Assembly (NCBI GenBank): GCA_030762895.1
Contig: CM061067.1
Span: 169,258,518 to 169,322,517, forward strand
Direction of reading: 5' to 3'
DNA from: Sophora flavescens
Lineage: Eukaryota > Streptophyta > Magnoliopsida > Fabales > Fabaceae
DNA: 64,000 nt
Below the pieces are notes generated by a model that made no database searches, had not been told where the DNA came from, and saw only the letters and a program-made list of their open reading frames with translations. This document shows positions 1-9,762 of the stretch, in pieces; the first letter of the stretch is position 1, and each line of letters starts with the position of its first letter. Both the position numbers and the translations under genes were made by a program.

Positions 1-1029
1 GGAGATGTCTATTTTCTCCTAAGAAAAGACTTAATTATTGAAAGAATTAGAAATATGGATTGGTTTAGCACTTTTGATTGCAAATCGGGATTTTATCAAA
101 TTAGATTGACTGAAGAATCAAAAACTTTAACAGCATTTAGTTGTCCTCAAGGACAATATGAATGGAATGTGTACTTCCAATGGGATTAAAACAATCACCA
201 GGAATCTTCCAACGAAGGATAGATTCAATTCTCAAAGAATTCAAAGACTTTTGTCTTATTTATATAGATGATATACTAATCTTTTCTAATAAAGGTTGTT
301 TTAGCTCAAAATAGAATTAATTATTTAGGATTAGAAATCGAAAAAGGAAAAATAATAATACAGCGACATGTATTAGAAAAACTTCAAAACTTTCCAACGA
401 AATTAAAGGATAAAAAGGATTTACAAAGATTTCTTGGACTATTAACATATATTTCAAATGAAGGTTTCATCAGGAATCTTGCAGCGGAGAGAAGAATCCT
501 CCAACAAAAGCTGAAGAAGGATGTCCCTTGGACATGCACTGATGAAGACGATAGACTTATTATAAAAATGAAAGACTTATGCCAGGATCTTCCTGAGCTT
601 TATCATCCATCAGATGATGATATAATAATTATTGAGACTGATGCCTCAAATGACTGCTGGGGAGGTGTTATGAAAGGAAAACCCCCTGGATACAAAAATG
701 AATTATTGTGTCGATACATGTCTGGAACCTTTTCAGACAATGAAATTAATTATCCTACTCATGAAAAGGAAACACTAGATTTCATTTGAATGTTGGAAAA
801 ACGTCGAATTTATATACTGGATAAGGACTTTATTGTCCGAACCGATTCTACTTATGTTGCAGGTTTTAAGAACTTAAACCATAAAGGCACTTACAGACAA
901 GGTCGATTGATTAGATGGCAAATGAAACTTGCCGAAAACAATTACTCAATCTCCCACATTAAAGGAGATAAAAATGTTCTTGCAGATATATTATCAAGAG
1001 AATGGAGCAGCAAACAATTGAAGATATAA
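1..1029 (+). pseudogene. Endogenous caulimovirid polymerase fragment (RT and RNase H)
   Basis: This is the C-terminal part of a caulimovirid polymerase (ORF V type), cut off by the left edge of the window. Reverse transcriptase is recognised by the FDCKSGFYQI stretch near 75-105 and the YIDD catalytic box at 261-272. RNase H follows from about 630, with the ETDAS motif and a DSTYVAGF motif near 840-865. The frame is broken: an indel near 170 shifts the RT frame, roughly 100 bases appear missing around 295-305 between the YIDD block and the conserved NYLGLEIEKG block, and an in-frame TGA lies at 787-789 in RNase H. The last 28 bases overlap the start of the transactivator gene. The copy cannot encode an active enzyme. 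Assignment to Caulimoviridae rather than a Ty3 element rests mainly on the downstream genes. Confidence 0.9.
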
Positions 1030-1193
1030 AGAAGCAGATTCAATTACAAAGGATGCTGGAGAAACAAAAAATAATGGAGCTAGACTTGATCAAGGCAAAC
1101 ATTGAAGTACTGGAATTCCAATTACAAGCAAAAGGAGAATCTATCAAAGAAGATCCTATGAAGAATATAAAACAACAAATACAGGAAAATACT
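1002..1193 (+). pseudogene. Transactivator/viroplasmin gene (ORF VI type), 5' part
   Basis: The first 64 codons of the caulimovirid inclusion-body/translation-transactivator gene. It starts at ATG 1002, inside the last codons of the polymerase, and encodes a charged, Gln/Lys/Glu-rich, probably coiled-coil segment. It is cut after codon 64 by insertion of the LTR element E1 at 1194. Reading across the insertion, with one copy of the 5-bp target duplication removed, continues in the same frame at 6420. In the virus family this protein forms viroplasms and permits reinitiation on polycistronic RNA; here it is a relic. Confidence 0.85.
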
Positions 1194-2527
1194 TGATAGT
1201 GTGATTTTACATCATGTTTTTTGTACACTTTTGCATGCATTTTTCATATAGATTAGGCATTCTTAGTTTGATTTTAGTTAGTTTTTCCCTTGGAACGGGT
1301 GAAGCGGTTTCTTGGTGTTGTTTTGCAGGCATTAATGTAAAAATGATCAAAATCAGCCTTGATGGAGCTTGGATGAAATAAAGCTTGAAAAGTGAAGAAT
1401 ATGAGCCAAACAGAGCCCATCACGGCCTGGCCGTGATGACCATCACGTCCATGATCAAGCAGAGAAGAAGGCAAAAGTCAGAAACTATCACGGCCGTGAC
1501 AGGCTAAATTTTAAGGGCTCGCATCGCGAATGTTTCTCTCGCCTCGCGAGAGTCAAAAATGGAAAAACACGCCTTGGACAGAATGCGTCACGGCCAGGCC
1601 ATGATGGACATCACAGCCGTGACGTGTGGCCTCCCTATAAATAAGAACGCAGCAGACAGAAAAAGGGGTCCAGAGGGAGGCATTTGGAGGCACTTGGAGG
1701 CTGTGGCTGGGCTAGGGTTTCAACCCTAATAGGGATTTGCTGAGAGGGGTTGCTGTGAAGAAGAAGGAAAGCTCCCATGGAGCCTCTTCTCTCCTCTTCT
1801 CCTATTTCCCTGGTTTGGTTTTCTGTAAATATGAGCAACTAAACCCTATTTGTTGGGATTAGATGTAGCTTTTCTGAACTTGTTTGTATTTTGATTTGGT
1901 TGTTTTATTGCAAGTCTCTATTTCTTTATGAGTATGTGATTCTGTGCTTAATGCTTTCCTTGACTTAGCTACTCATATGAATGATATGTTGCTTTGATAG
2001 ACAATTGAAAGATTGATGTTAAGGCTTGCTCATGAATCATATGCCAAGTAGTTCAAGAATCTAGACATAGGTGTTGGCTGCTTGCAATCTTATAAGTCTT
2101 GACTTAATGCAAAATCTCAGGTTAATCCACCTAAGACATTAGGGTTTAATTTGTGATTTTAGGCTCATTCCACCTAAGACGTTAGGGCTTGAGTATTTTA
2201 GAAAAGGCTTGATTGTCATTATTGAATTAGGACTTATGTTGATAACCATTTCATTGCAATTAAGGGAGGATTGGTGTAGTCTAACCCTGACAATTTTAGC
2301 CACATCTTTGTTTGCATACCAAGTGTTCGATAAAATTCCCAAAAGACCAAAAATGTTTTATTTCTTTATTTTATGATCCTTTCATACCATAGTTTAGTCT
2401 AGATAGTTGTTGAGATTGCGAATTGGTAATTGGCAACCGATCCCTGTGAATACGATAACCGGTCTTACCACCGTATTACTTGTTTGCGACAAGGTGCACT
2501 TGCCTTTATTCTAAGAAATACGCAACA
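1194..2527 (+). repeat. E1 5' LTR
   Basis: A 1334-bp LTR. Around 1405-1630 it carries a GC-rich cluster of palindromes of the type CACGGCCTGGCCGTGATG and CTCGCCTCGCGAGAG in otherwise AT-rich sequence. A TATA-like CTATAAATAA lies at about 1634. It is 23 bp shorter than the 3' LTR because one palindrome unit near 1490 is missing. Confidence 0.93.
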
Positions 2528-2533
2528 AGTTTT

Positions 2534-2551
2534 TGGCGCCGTTGCCGGGGA
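2534..2551 (+). other. E1 primer-binding site
   Basis: TGGCGCCGTTGCCGGGGA lies six bases after the end of the 5' LTR. This is the primer-binding site type common in plant Ty3/gypsy elements of the Athila/Tat group, thought to pair with the 3' end of tRNA-Asp. Confidence 0.85.
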
Positions 2552-2720
2552 TCGGCTTTGCCAATATCATTAGTAACAAATGAGACAACTAATTTAGACA
2601 TTTTCTTAATTTTTATTTCCTGTGTATATTTGATTTTTTTCTGTATATATTTGATTTTTTTCTGTATATATTTGATTTTTTTTCTCTTGAGTTTTATCTG
2701 TTCAAGGTGGATTGTAACAC

Positions 2721-3287
2721 ATGGAGATTTACTATTTTCCTGCCTTGGATGGAGTCACAAAATATTCCTTTGGGCCCAATGTAGTCTTGGGAGACTATGA
2801 GCTCTGGGGATATCATTGCCCTCATGCACAAGCTTACAGTGTAATCATGAAGCATGAGGAGGAATGGGAATGGAATGAACAAACACCTCTGAAAATTGCT
2901 CTAGAACAACATTCCCAAGGACTATCCATCTCTGAGGCCAAGGCAAGAGCCAATTATGATTGTATCGATGCTCTGATGCAAAGCTTCAAAATGCAAGTGG
3001 GGGAGATTTGCAAACAGCTAGTACAATACCCACATGAAGCATTGTTTGAGCAGAATATGGTTGGGGAGATGGATCAAAATGAAGACGAAGTGGTAGTGCA
3101 TTCCGCCATGCTTGCTAAGGAATTTGAACTTTCTACATTGGACAAATATGTTGGCTTGCATGCATGTGTGGACGCTGCAAAACTAAACCCTGCCACTTGT
3201 CTGGCAAACTTCCTCTTGAAAATTCCACTTGACCCGAGAGGAAGTAAATTCATAATTGCAAAGATCAAGGGAGTTTTCACACCATGA
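2721..3287 (+). CDS. Hypothetical 188-aa protein of E1
   Basis: The only sizeable ORF of the E1 interior, opening at ATG 2721 about 190 bp after the LTR. I do not recognise the product. It is moderately acidic, has no CCHC knuckle, protease or polymerase motif, and contains an EEEWEWNEQ stretch early on. Its place, first after the primer-binding site, is where gag is expected, so a degenerate or divergent gag-like product is possible but unproven. A threefold T-rich repeat of the TCTGTATATATTTGATTTTT type lies just upstream at 2620-2690. Confidence 0.4.
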   Translation: MEIYYFPALDGVTKYSFGPNVVLGDYELWGYHCPHAQAYSVIMKHEEEWEWNEQTPLKIALEQHSQGLSISEAKARANYDCIDALMQSFKMQVGEICKQLVQYPHEALFEQNMVGEMDQNEDEVVVHSAMLAKEFELSTLDKYVGLHACVDAAKLNPATCLANFLLKIPLDPRGSKFIIAKIKGVFTP

Positions 3288-5020
3288 CTGGGTGGAATCG
3301 AGGATAAAGTCATATTGCTGCTACAATCACCACTCCAGTTACCATTTGATCCGGGAGGAGGATCCAGGTGGATGTTTTTTAAATAAGTCAAGCTAGTGAC
3401 GTTAAAGAAGCGCTTATTGGGAGGCAACCCAATTTTTCTTTTCTTTTTTTTCTTTTTCCTTCTCTTTAGTTAGTTTTTGTTTTTGATTTTAACTCTTGAA
3501 GAATTTGAGAAGATCAAGAGTTTTCTTTTACTAATAAAATTGCCAAGTGATTCCAGGGTAAGAAGGAAGGAGGGAAGAGCAAGAAGACAAGAAAAAGAAA
3601 AGTCAGCACCCCTCACAGCCGTGATGCATTTCCCAGCAAGTTTCTGACTGGAATGAAAGTCAACACCCGCTACCGCCTCGGTAAGCCGTTCCATTTTTTT
3701 ATTTTCTTTCATTTTTTTCTCCTCTCTCCTTCTTGATTGTTTACATTGGGGACAATGTAAATTTTTAAGCTTGGGGTAGGGGTATTTTATTTTGCATTTG
3801 CATTTTTCATGTTGCATTCATATAGGTTTGCATGATCACACGATTATATTGCCCTTGTTTAGATTTTGCATCCAATTGTGAGAACTAAGTGCCAAATAAA
3901 TTGTGATAGTGAATTTTTGAACCCAATTTTTTTTTCATTCTTGTGATATGGCTGCAAATGTAAATGCTTGAGATGATCTTGGATAGTTGATAATTAGCAT
4001 ATGGTTCTGTGGATTTGTGTTTTTCATTGATTCTTGAACTAAAAGGTGAGATTTTGAGCCACAAAGGGGTATTCACAAAATTTTACCCCATTCTTTGTGT
4101 TAGAGTGGTTATTCCTCTTGGTTTGCTTTCTCTAGAACTTGACTTGAAACCATCTTGAAGCTTGAAAATTTTTGAAAACATTTTTGAAAATGATTGAGGC
4201 AATAGGTATTTTTCGGGCCTTCTGAGCTTTGAATGACTAAATGCTACCCCTTAGTTGCCCAATTTTGAGCTTGAAAGAATGAAACACTTTTCTTGGTACC
4301 CTGAAAATTTTTGATAAATATGCTTGGTGGGATACCTTCTAAAGTATTACAAAAGGGTGAAAAGGTAGTTGAAAAAGTTTGGGATGAAAAGAATCAATAA
4401 TTCTCTTGAGTCGAAAAATCTCCCCTTCTCCAAACAAAAGAAAAACAAAAGAAAAAGAAAAATATATAGAGAAGGGGATGACAAAAGAAAAATGAGAAAT
4501 AAAAGAAAAAGAAAGAAAATAAAGGTGGAAAAAGGAATCGAAACCCAAAAGGTATCTTAGAAGGTCATGATTTGCAATGTTTGATTTTGTGTAGCCTTTT
4601 GAAATATCCTTTTATTGAATTCCCCACCTAATGATTAATCTCATGGCCACGTTACAACCAAGTAAAAGACCTCTTGATTCTAAATTGTTTTCATTAATGA
4701 AGTGGAGATTTGGTTGATAGTCAAGCCTATGGTAGGATTCATTCCTTGAGGAAAATGGAGCGAATTGTCTTATATCCTTAACACTTGAGTGAGGTGAGAA
4801 AAAGAGCCCAGCAAATGAATAAGCTTGGGGTGAGCTTCAGGTGAGAAAGAGTGCCCAAATCAGTGAGAATATGAGTCTAGGGAACCTAAGCGTCTAATTG
4901 GACTTGAACTGATTGTCTCTTGCTGAATTGTTTGAAATGCCTATTACTTGGGTTAGTATTTACTTGGGTTCTTGATTCACTATACATGCTTTGTTTAATT
5001 ATCTTCTGGCCTTAGTGATT
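3288..5020. other. E1 interior, non-coding
   Basis: About 1.7 kb between the ORF and the polypurine tract. It has T-rich (3435-3480, 3693-3720) and A-rich (4435-4530) low-complexity stretches and one more palindrome remnant at 3608-3625. No protein-coding signal is visible. Confidence 0.6.
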
Positions 5021-5057
5021 GCTTGAGGACAAGCAATTGAATAAGCTTGGGGTGATT
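5021..5057 (+). other. E1 polypurine tract region
   Basis: GCTTGAGGACAAGCAA followed by AAGCTTGGGGTGATT directly before the 3' LTR. This is the usual place and composition of the plus-strand primer. Similar AAGCTTGGGGT blocks occur inside E1 near 3768 and 4821. Confidence 0.7.
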
Positions 5058-6414
5058 TGATAGTGTGATTTTACATCATGTTTTCTGTACACTTTTGCAT
5101 GCATTTTTCATATAGATTAGGCATTCTTAGTTTGATTTTAGTTAGTTTTTCCTTTGGAACGGGTGAAGCGGTTTCTTGGTGTTGTTTTACAAGCATTAAT
5201 GTAAAAATGATCAAAATCAGCCTTGATGGAGCTTGGATGAAATAAAGCTTGAAAAGTGAAGAATATGAGCCAAACAAAGCCCATCACGGCCTGGCCGTGA
5301 TGACCATCACGGCCATGATCAAGCAGAGAAGAAGGCAAAAGTCAGAAACTGTCACGGCCTAGCCGTGATTCCAATCACGGCCGTGACAGGCTAAATTTTA
5401 AGGGCTCGCGTCGCGAATGTTTCTCTCGCCTCGCGAGAGTCAAAAATGGAAAAACACGCCTTGGACAGAACGCGTCACGGTCAGGCCGTGATGGACATCA
5501 CGACCGTGACGCGTGGCCTCCCTATAAATAAGAACGCAGCAGACAGAAAAAGGGGTCCAGAGGGAGGCATTTGGAGGCACTTGGAGGCTGTGGCTGGGCT
5601 AGGGTTTCAACCCTAATAGGGAGTTGCTGAGAGGGGTTGCTGTGAAGAAGAAGGAAAGCTCCCATGGAGCCTCTTCTCTCCTCTTCTCCTATTTCCCTGG
5701 TTTGGTTTTCTGTAAATATGAGCAACTAAACCCTATTTGTTGGGATTAGATGTAGCTTTTCTGAACTTGTTTGTATTTCGATTTGGTTGTTTTATTGCAA
5801 GTCTCTATTTCTTTATGAGTATGTGATTCTGTGCTTAATGCTTTCCTTGGCTTAGCTACCCATAGGAATGATATGTTGCTTTGATAGACAATTGAAAGAT
5901 TGATGTTAAGGCATGCTCATGAATCATATGCCAAGTAGTTCAAGAATCTAGACATAGGTGTTGGCTGCTTGCAATCTTATAAGTATTGACTTAATGCAAA
6001 ATCTCAGGTTAATCCACCTAAGACATTAGGGTTTAATTTGTGATTTTAGGCTCATTCCACCTAAGACGTTAGGGCTTGAGTATTTTAGAAAAGGCTTGAT
6101 TGTCATTATTGAATTAGGACTTGTGTTGATAACCATTTCATTGCAATTAAGGGAGGATTGGTGTAGTCTAACCCTGACAATTTTAGCCACATCTCTGTTT
6201 GCATACCAAGTGTTCGATAAAATTCCCAAAAGACCAAAAATGTTTTATTTCTTTATTTTATGATCATTTCATACCATAGTTTAGTCTAGATAGTTGTTGA
6301 GTTTGCGAATTGGTAATTGGCAACCGATCCCTGTGGATACGATAACCGGTCTTACCACCGTATTACTTGTTTGAGACAAGGTGCACTTGCCTTTATTCTA
6401 AGAAATACGCAACA
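5058..6414 (+). repeat. E1 3' LTR
   Basis: A 1357-bp LTR matching 1194-2527 along its whole length with scattered substitutions. It keeps the 23-bp palindrome unit near 5358-5380 that the 5' LTR has lost. It ends GCAACA and is followed by the target duplication ATACT. Confidence 0.93.
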
Positions 6415-6419
6415 ATACT

Positions 6420-7334
6420 AAAGACAAGTGGTACGCCATTTTTAACGGACCACATCCAGGTATTTACGATGAATGGTACAAAGCAGCCCCTCATTGCATT
6501 GGACTCTCAGGAGTTCATCACAGGATTTCACACCATGGATTTCATTACGAGAAGGCTTTGATAGACTATCAAAAAGAACATGATAAGGGCAAAGAAGTAT
6601 ATCTTGGCCCAAGAACTTTCTCCGAAACAATAAGAATTCCACCAGAACCAAAGACTTCATTGAAAGTACTAGGAAGAATTCCTTCTTCCATTGATGACTA
6701 CCCAATTACTGCCATAAAAGACCACGAACTACAGATTCGATTTTCCAAAGAAAAATTTCATGCAAATTTGAAAAGATTAACCAACTGGTCTGAAAAAGAA
6801 AAGATTAATTGTTTTTACATGGTAAACCGAAACATTTTCGGTGTTAAAGCCATAATTACTCCAGGAGTATCATCGATTCTTACATTCAATATGTTCCAAT
6901 TTGGACTTATTGAATGTCTCTACTTAAGCAAAGACTTAGACGAAATCAGTCTGTTTCCATATAATCTCAAAGAAGCCGTTCAGAACTATAGAAGAAATGT
7001 TGCGAAGGATAGAACTATCTTTTTGAAGTTCTATTCAACATATCCAGACTTCACTACTAAACAACCATCCAAGAACTTAATCTTCATTGGAGTGAGCAAT
7101 AACAGCTTTTCCATGAGAGATGAACCAACTGGCGAGGACTATAATGAACAAAAGATTGTCACAATACTAGCTAATCAACTGGCGAGTATTTTTACTCAAT
7201 GTCAAATTATTGGGAAAGATTCCTTTATCAAAGCATTATACAAAGGACCACATACTTTGCTTCTAAGCAAGACTAGTGGAAAGCCGATCAGAGAAAAGGA
7301 CATGGCAATACTGACAAACTTTGAATTACCCTAG
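6420..7334 (+). pseudogene. Transactivator/viroplasmin gene (ORF VI type), 3' part
   Basis: Continuation of the transactivator gene to the right of E1. The first about 55 codons hold the caulimovirus viroplasmin domain (RNase H1-like fold), recognisable by a WYAIFNG...PGIYDEW block at 6429-6485. The remaining about 250 codons run without a stop to TAG at 7332-7334. Together with 1002-1193 the gene would be about 369 codons, near the lower end for ORF VI proteins. Apart from the E1 insertion I see no frame break, which is striking beside the damaged polymerase. An ATG at 6558 opens a 258-codon ORF on its own, but that is a fragment of this gene. Confidence 0.88.
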
Positions 7335-7497
7335 CTTTTACAAGCTTCAAGGACTTTCTATGAACTATCAGCTAGATGTACTCGACTTATTGTGCTTAAT
7401 GATTAAAGAGAATGGGAATCATGCGTGCGAACGGTGCGTGACGAAAAAAGACTGTCAGCAAGAAGATAAGGACTCAGACGAGGCAATTATTGAAGAA

Positions 7498-7606
7498 TGA
7501 CGTAAGCGCTGACGATAGCAAGTGAATTATTGGAAGTCTGATTGATAGACTCAATAATGTAAGGACTTTCTTGTAAATTACCTTAGCACTCTCATGACTA
7601 TAAATA
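7498..7606 (+). promoter_or_regulatory. 35S-like promoter core (as-1 and TATA)
   Basis: TGACGTAAGCGCTGACG at 7498-7514 closely resembles the as-1 element, a double TGACG site bound by TGA-class bZIP factors in the CaMV 35S promoter. CTATAAATA at 7598-7606 is the TATA box, with a predicted start near 7630-7640. The spacing is somewhat wider than in CaMV. Whether it is still active cannot be told from sequence. Confidence 0.75.
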
Positions 7607-7750
7607 AACCCTCTTATGCTGAGGCAAATCATAATTTCGAAGAATTTCAATTCTCACCCCTCTTCTCTTTGAGAAGTTTTCTAGCTTTGCTAGTTCGAAT
7701 CCCTGAGAGTGGATTTAAAATAGTTCTATGTACTTTCACTACTGATCATA

Positions 7751-7756
7751 AATAAA
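7751..7756 (+). terminator. Poly(A) signal AATAAA of the viral leader
   Basis: AATAAA about 115 bp downstream of the predicted start site. In caulimoviruses the poly(A) signal lies within the terminally redundant leader and is bypassed on the first pass. Confidence 0.45.
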
Positions 7757-7948
7757 CACTACTTTCATATATCTCTCTACTTCATTACTTTCATTACTTT
7801 CAACTACTCGTTGTAATCAAATCCCAAATTGACTAAACGGAAGCAGCGGTGGACCAAAGAACCCAGAAATAATTTCAAAGAACACCAAATCAGGTATGAC
7901 TCATCACCTATATATTCAATTTTATTCAGTTCTTACTAGAAATTAATC

Positions 7949-8874
7949 ATGTCTAAAATAGAAAGAGAAAAGATTGATAATACCGAGGTAGAACATATAA
8001 AAATTACTGAAGAAGACGGAAACTATGAAGGAAGTATTTTAATAGATCCAAAACTATTTCAAAAAATATAGAAAGAAGACTTAAATTTAGCCAAAGATGC
8101 AAACATGAAGAAACTAGGAGGAATATGAAACGATTTAATCAAAAAGAAAATATAATATACTATGGAAAGATAATTAATGAAACCCCAATAGATATATCAG
8201 AAACACAAGGTAACACTTGTATCCAACTATTAAACAAAAAGAAATTAATAGATCTAAAAAGAAATTTAAAGGAAGAAGCACATAGAAAGAAGATTGGTTA
8301 TATTCATATAGGAGCTATACAAGTTTTAATTAAAGCAACTTTTCAAGAAGGAATAGATTCACCTATAGAATTAGTTTTAAAAGATGACAGAATAACAGAT
8401 GCTAAAGATAAAATACTAGGAGTAATCGAAGGTAATTTAGCTTATGTTAAGCTAAAAATTGAAATACATCCAAACATTGGAATACCATTAGATACTCAAA
8501 GATTAGATCAATAATTAACTATGGAACATAGATTCTTAAGAAATAATTTAATGAGACCAGGGGACAAAATCTTCTCAATTACTTACTGTGTCAATTATGC
8601 ACTAACAAATTCTCATCATAGTATTACCTTCAGAAATAATGATAGAATATATATACCAATACTGTTTGAAGAAATAGGAAAAATCTACTATCCTAAAAGA
8701 AATGAATTAACTGAACTAGGAATTTCTATAAGAAATCCAAAATCACTAAATTTTAGACAGATCCCTAAACCAATTACTTTTCCTGAAACAGAAAATAATA
8801 AGGAAGACGAAAATATAAATAAATTGTCAAACCAAGTAAGAGATTTAGCACAATATTTAAGGAATAGGATATGA
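7949..8874 (+). pseudogene. Endogenous caulimovirid movement protein (30K superfamily)
   Basis: About 308 codons, a usual length for caulimovirid movement proteins, which form plasmodesmal tubules. The core at 8290-8520 has the IHIGAIQVLIK block and the later LGVIEGNLAYVKLK block typical of the family; the C-terminal half continues from 8521. It begins at ATG 7949. It is broken by a TAG at 8069, a frame change before 8125, and a TAA at 8512-8514 that separates the two halves, which are otherwise in one frame. The final TGA (8872-8874) overlaps the ATG of the next ORF as ATGA, the coupling used with transactivator-dependent reinitiation in this virus family. Confidence 0.82.
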
Positions 8875-9191
8875 ATAAAGAAAAGGAATTAAGAAATATT
8901 TATGAAAAATCTTATAATAAAATAAATCAAGATAAAAGGAATATGAAAGAATTCATTAACATCTATGATAGTCATCTTAAAAAATATAAAGAAGATAAAA
9001 ATCGAAAACAAATAGAAAGATATATTATAGAAAAAGAAAAGGAACTTATTAATATAAGAAATAAAAGAGAAGAACATAAAAAACAAATAATAGAAAAAAT
9101 AGAAAAAATAGAAAAAATGATATCAACGAGAACTTATCAATCATCTAGTTATTTTAAAACAACAGCACCATCTTTTGAAGATATCGAATAA
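8871..9191 (+). CDS. Small coiled-coil protein of the caulimovirid
   Basis: An intact 106-codon ORF whose ATG overlaps the movement-protein stop (ATGA). The product is extremely rich in Lys, Glu, Ile and Asn with repeated IEKIEK-type heptads from about residue 60 to 85, so a long coiled coil is predicted. It could be a soymovirus-type ORF Ib product or a counterpart of a virion-associated or aphid-factor protein; I cannot decide. It is part of a dead integrated copy, so expression is unlikely. Confidence 0.55.
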   Translation: MNKEKELRNIYEKSYNKINQDKRNMKEFINIYDSHLKKYKEDKNRKQIERYIIEKEKELINIRNKREEHKKQIIEKIEKIEKMISTRTYQSSSYFKTTAPSFEDIE

Positions 9192-9195
9192 AACA

Positions 9196-9540
9196 ATGGA
9201 AATATATTATGAATTTGATGATCAAACCGAAAAAGAAATAATAAGTGTTTTAGTAATGAATTTGCCTATTGATTGTAAGTAACTAATAATTGAAAAAATA
9301 AAGGCTCAGTATAGACAAGAATATTACTACTCAGCACATATTTCATTAGATCTAGAATTGAATTACATAGAAGAAATAGGTTTGGCCTTTGAATATGATA
9401 GATTATCCAATTCTGATATATATGAAGATTATGATTTATTAGATGATTAGGATGAAAAACTACTTCCTAATTGAAAAGATGATGAAAAATTACTTATAAT
9501 AAAGACTGTAAAGGTGGTACCATTTTGGTATCAGAGTTAA
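9196..9540 (+). pseudogene. Small caulimovirid ORF with three stops
   Basis: Starts at ATG 9196, four bases after the preceding stop, and would run about 114 codons to TAA 9538-9540. In-frame stops interrupt it at 9280, 9448 and 9472. The product would be acidic and tyrosine-rich. I do not recognise it. Its end overlaps the tRNA-Met primer-binding site, so the site lies in coding sequence, as reported for soymoviruses. Confidence 0.5.
9526..9540 (+). other. Caulimovirid minus-strand primer-binding site
   Basis: TGGTATCAGAGTTAA matches the complement of the 3' end of plant initiator tRNA-Met (TGGTATCAGAGC) for the first 11 bases. It marks the reverse-transcription origin. It lies about 1.9 kb downstream of the promoter rather than in the leader. 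Confidence 0.8.
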
Positions 9541-9546
9541 GTACTA

Positions 9547-9762
9547 ATGAATCCTCAAAATATAGAAAAATTTGTTCACAAATTAAGTATGCTTAATTTA
9601 ACAAATCAAGATGAATTAAAAAGACTAATACAAGAATTAAAAGATGAAGCCATCGATACATGTAATAAATACATAGAATATCATTGTGAATATTGTGATT
9701 GCAAAGAATACGAGAGAAAAATATATTTAATAAAAATCATAATTAATAAATTAAATTTATGA
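9547..9762 (+). CDS. Small caulimovirid ORF after the primer-binding site
   Basis: An intact 71-codon ORF starting six bases after the previous stop. The product contains an HCEYCDCKEY cysteine-rich stretch near residue 47. It is not recognised; from its place it may correspond to a soymovirus ORF Ic-type product. Viral sequence can no longer be followed beyond about 9800. Confidence 0.45.
   Translation: MNPQNIEKFVHKLSMLNLTNQDELKRLIQELKDEAIDTCNKYIEYHCEYCDCKEYERKIYLIKIIINKLNL

Larger units (their letters stand above)
1194..6414 (+). mobile_element. E1: non-autonomous Ty3/gypsy-like LTR retrotransposon
   Basis: A complete LTR element inserted into the viral transactivator gene. Both LTRs start TGATAGTG and end GCAACA, and the 5-bp duplication ATACT flanks it at 1189-1193 and 6415-6419. 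A primer-binding site follows the left LTR and a purine-rich tract precedes the right LTR. The 2.5-kb interior has one 188-codon ORF and no protease, RT, RNase H or integrase, so it would need enzymes from another element. The GGACAAGCAA plus GCTTGGGG block before the 3' LTR resembles that of E2 in this window, pointing to related gypsy lineages. The LTRs are very similar, so the insertion is younger than the viral integration. Confidence 0.93.
7335..7948 (+). promoter_or_regulatory. Caulimovirid large intergenic region and leader
   Basis: About 610 bp between the transactivator and movement-protein genes, the normal place of the 35S-type promoter and long leader. It holds an as-1-like pair of TGACG motifs (7498-7514), a TATA box (7598-7606) and an AATAAA (7751-7756) placed as in caulimoviruses, where the poly(A) signal lies a little downstream of the start site. 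No obvious ORF. Confidence 0.75.

Noticed and set aside
1274..1474. Minus-strand ORFs repeated at 1274-1474, 1635-1838, 2139-2342 and their copies in the second LTR
   Set aside because: They lie inside both LTRs of E1 and are by-products of the repeated non-coding sequence.
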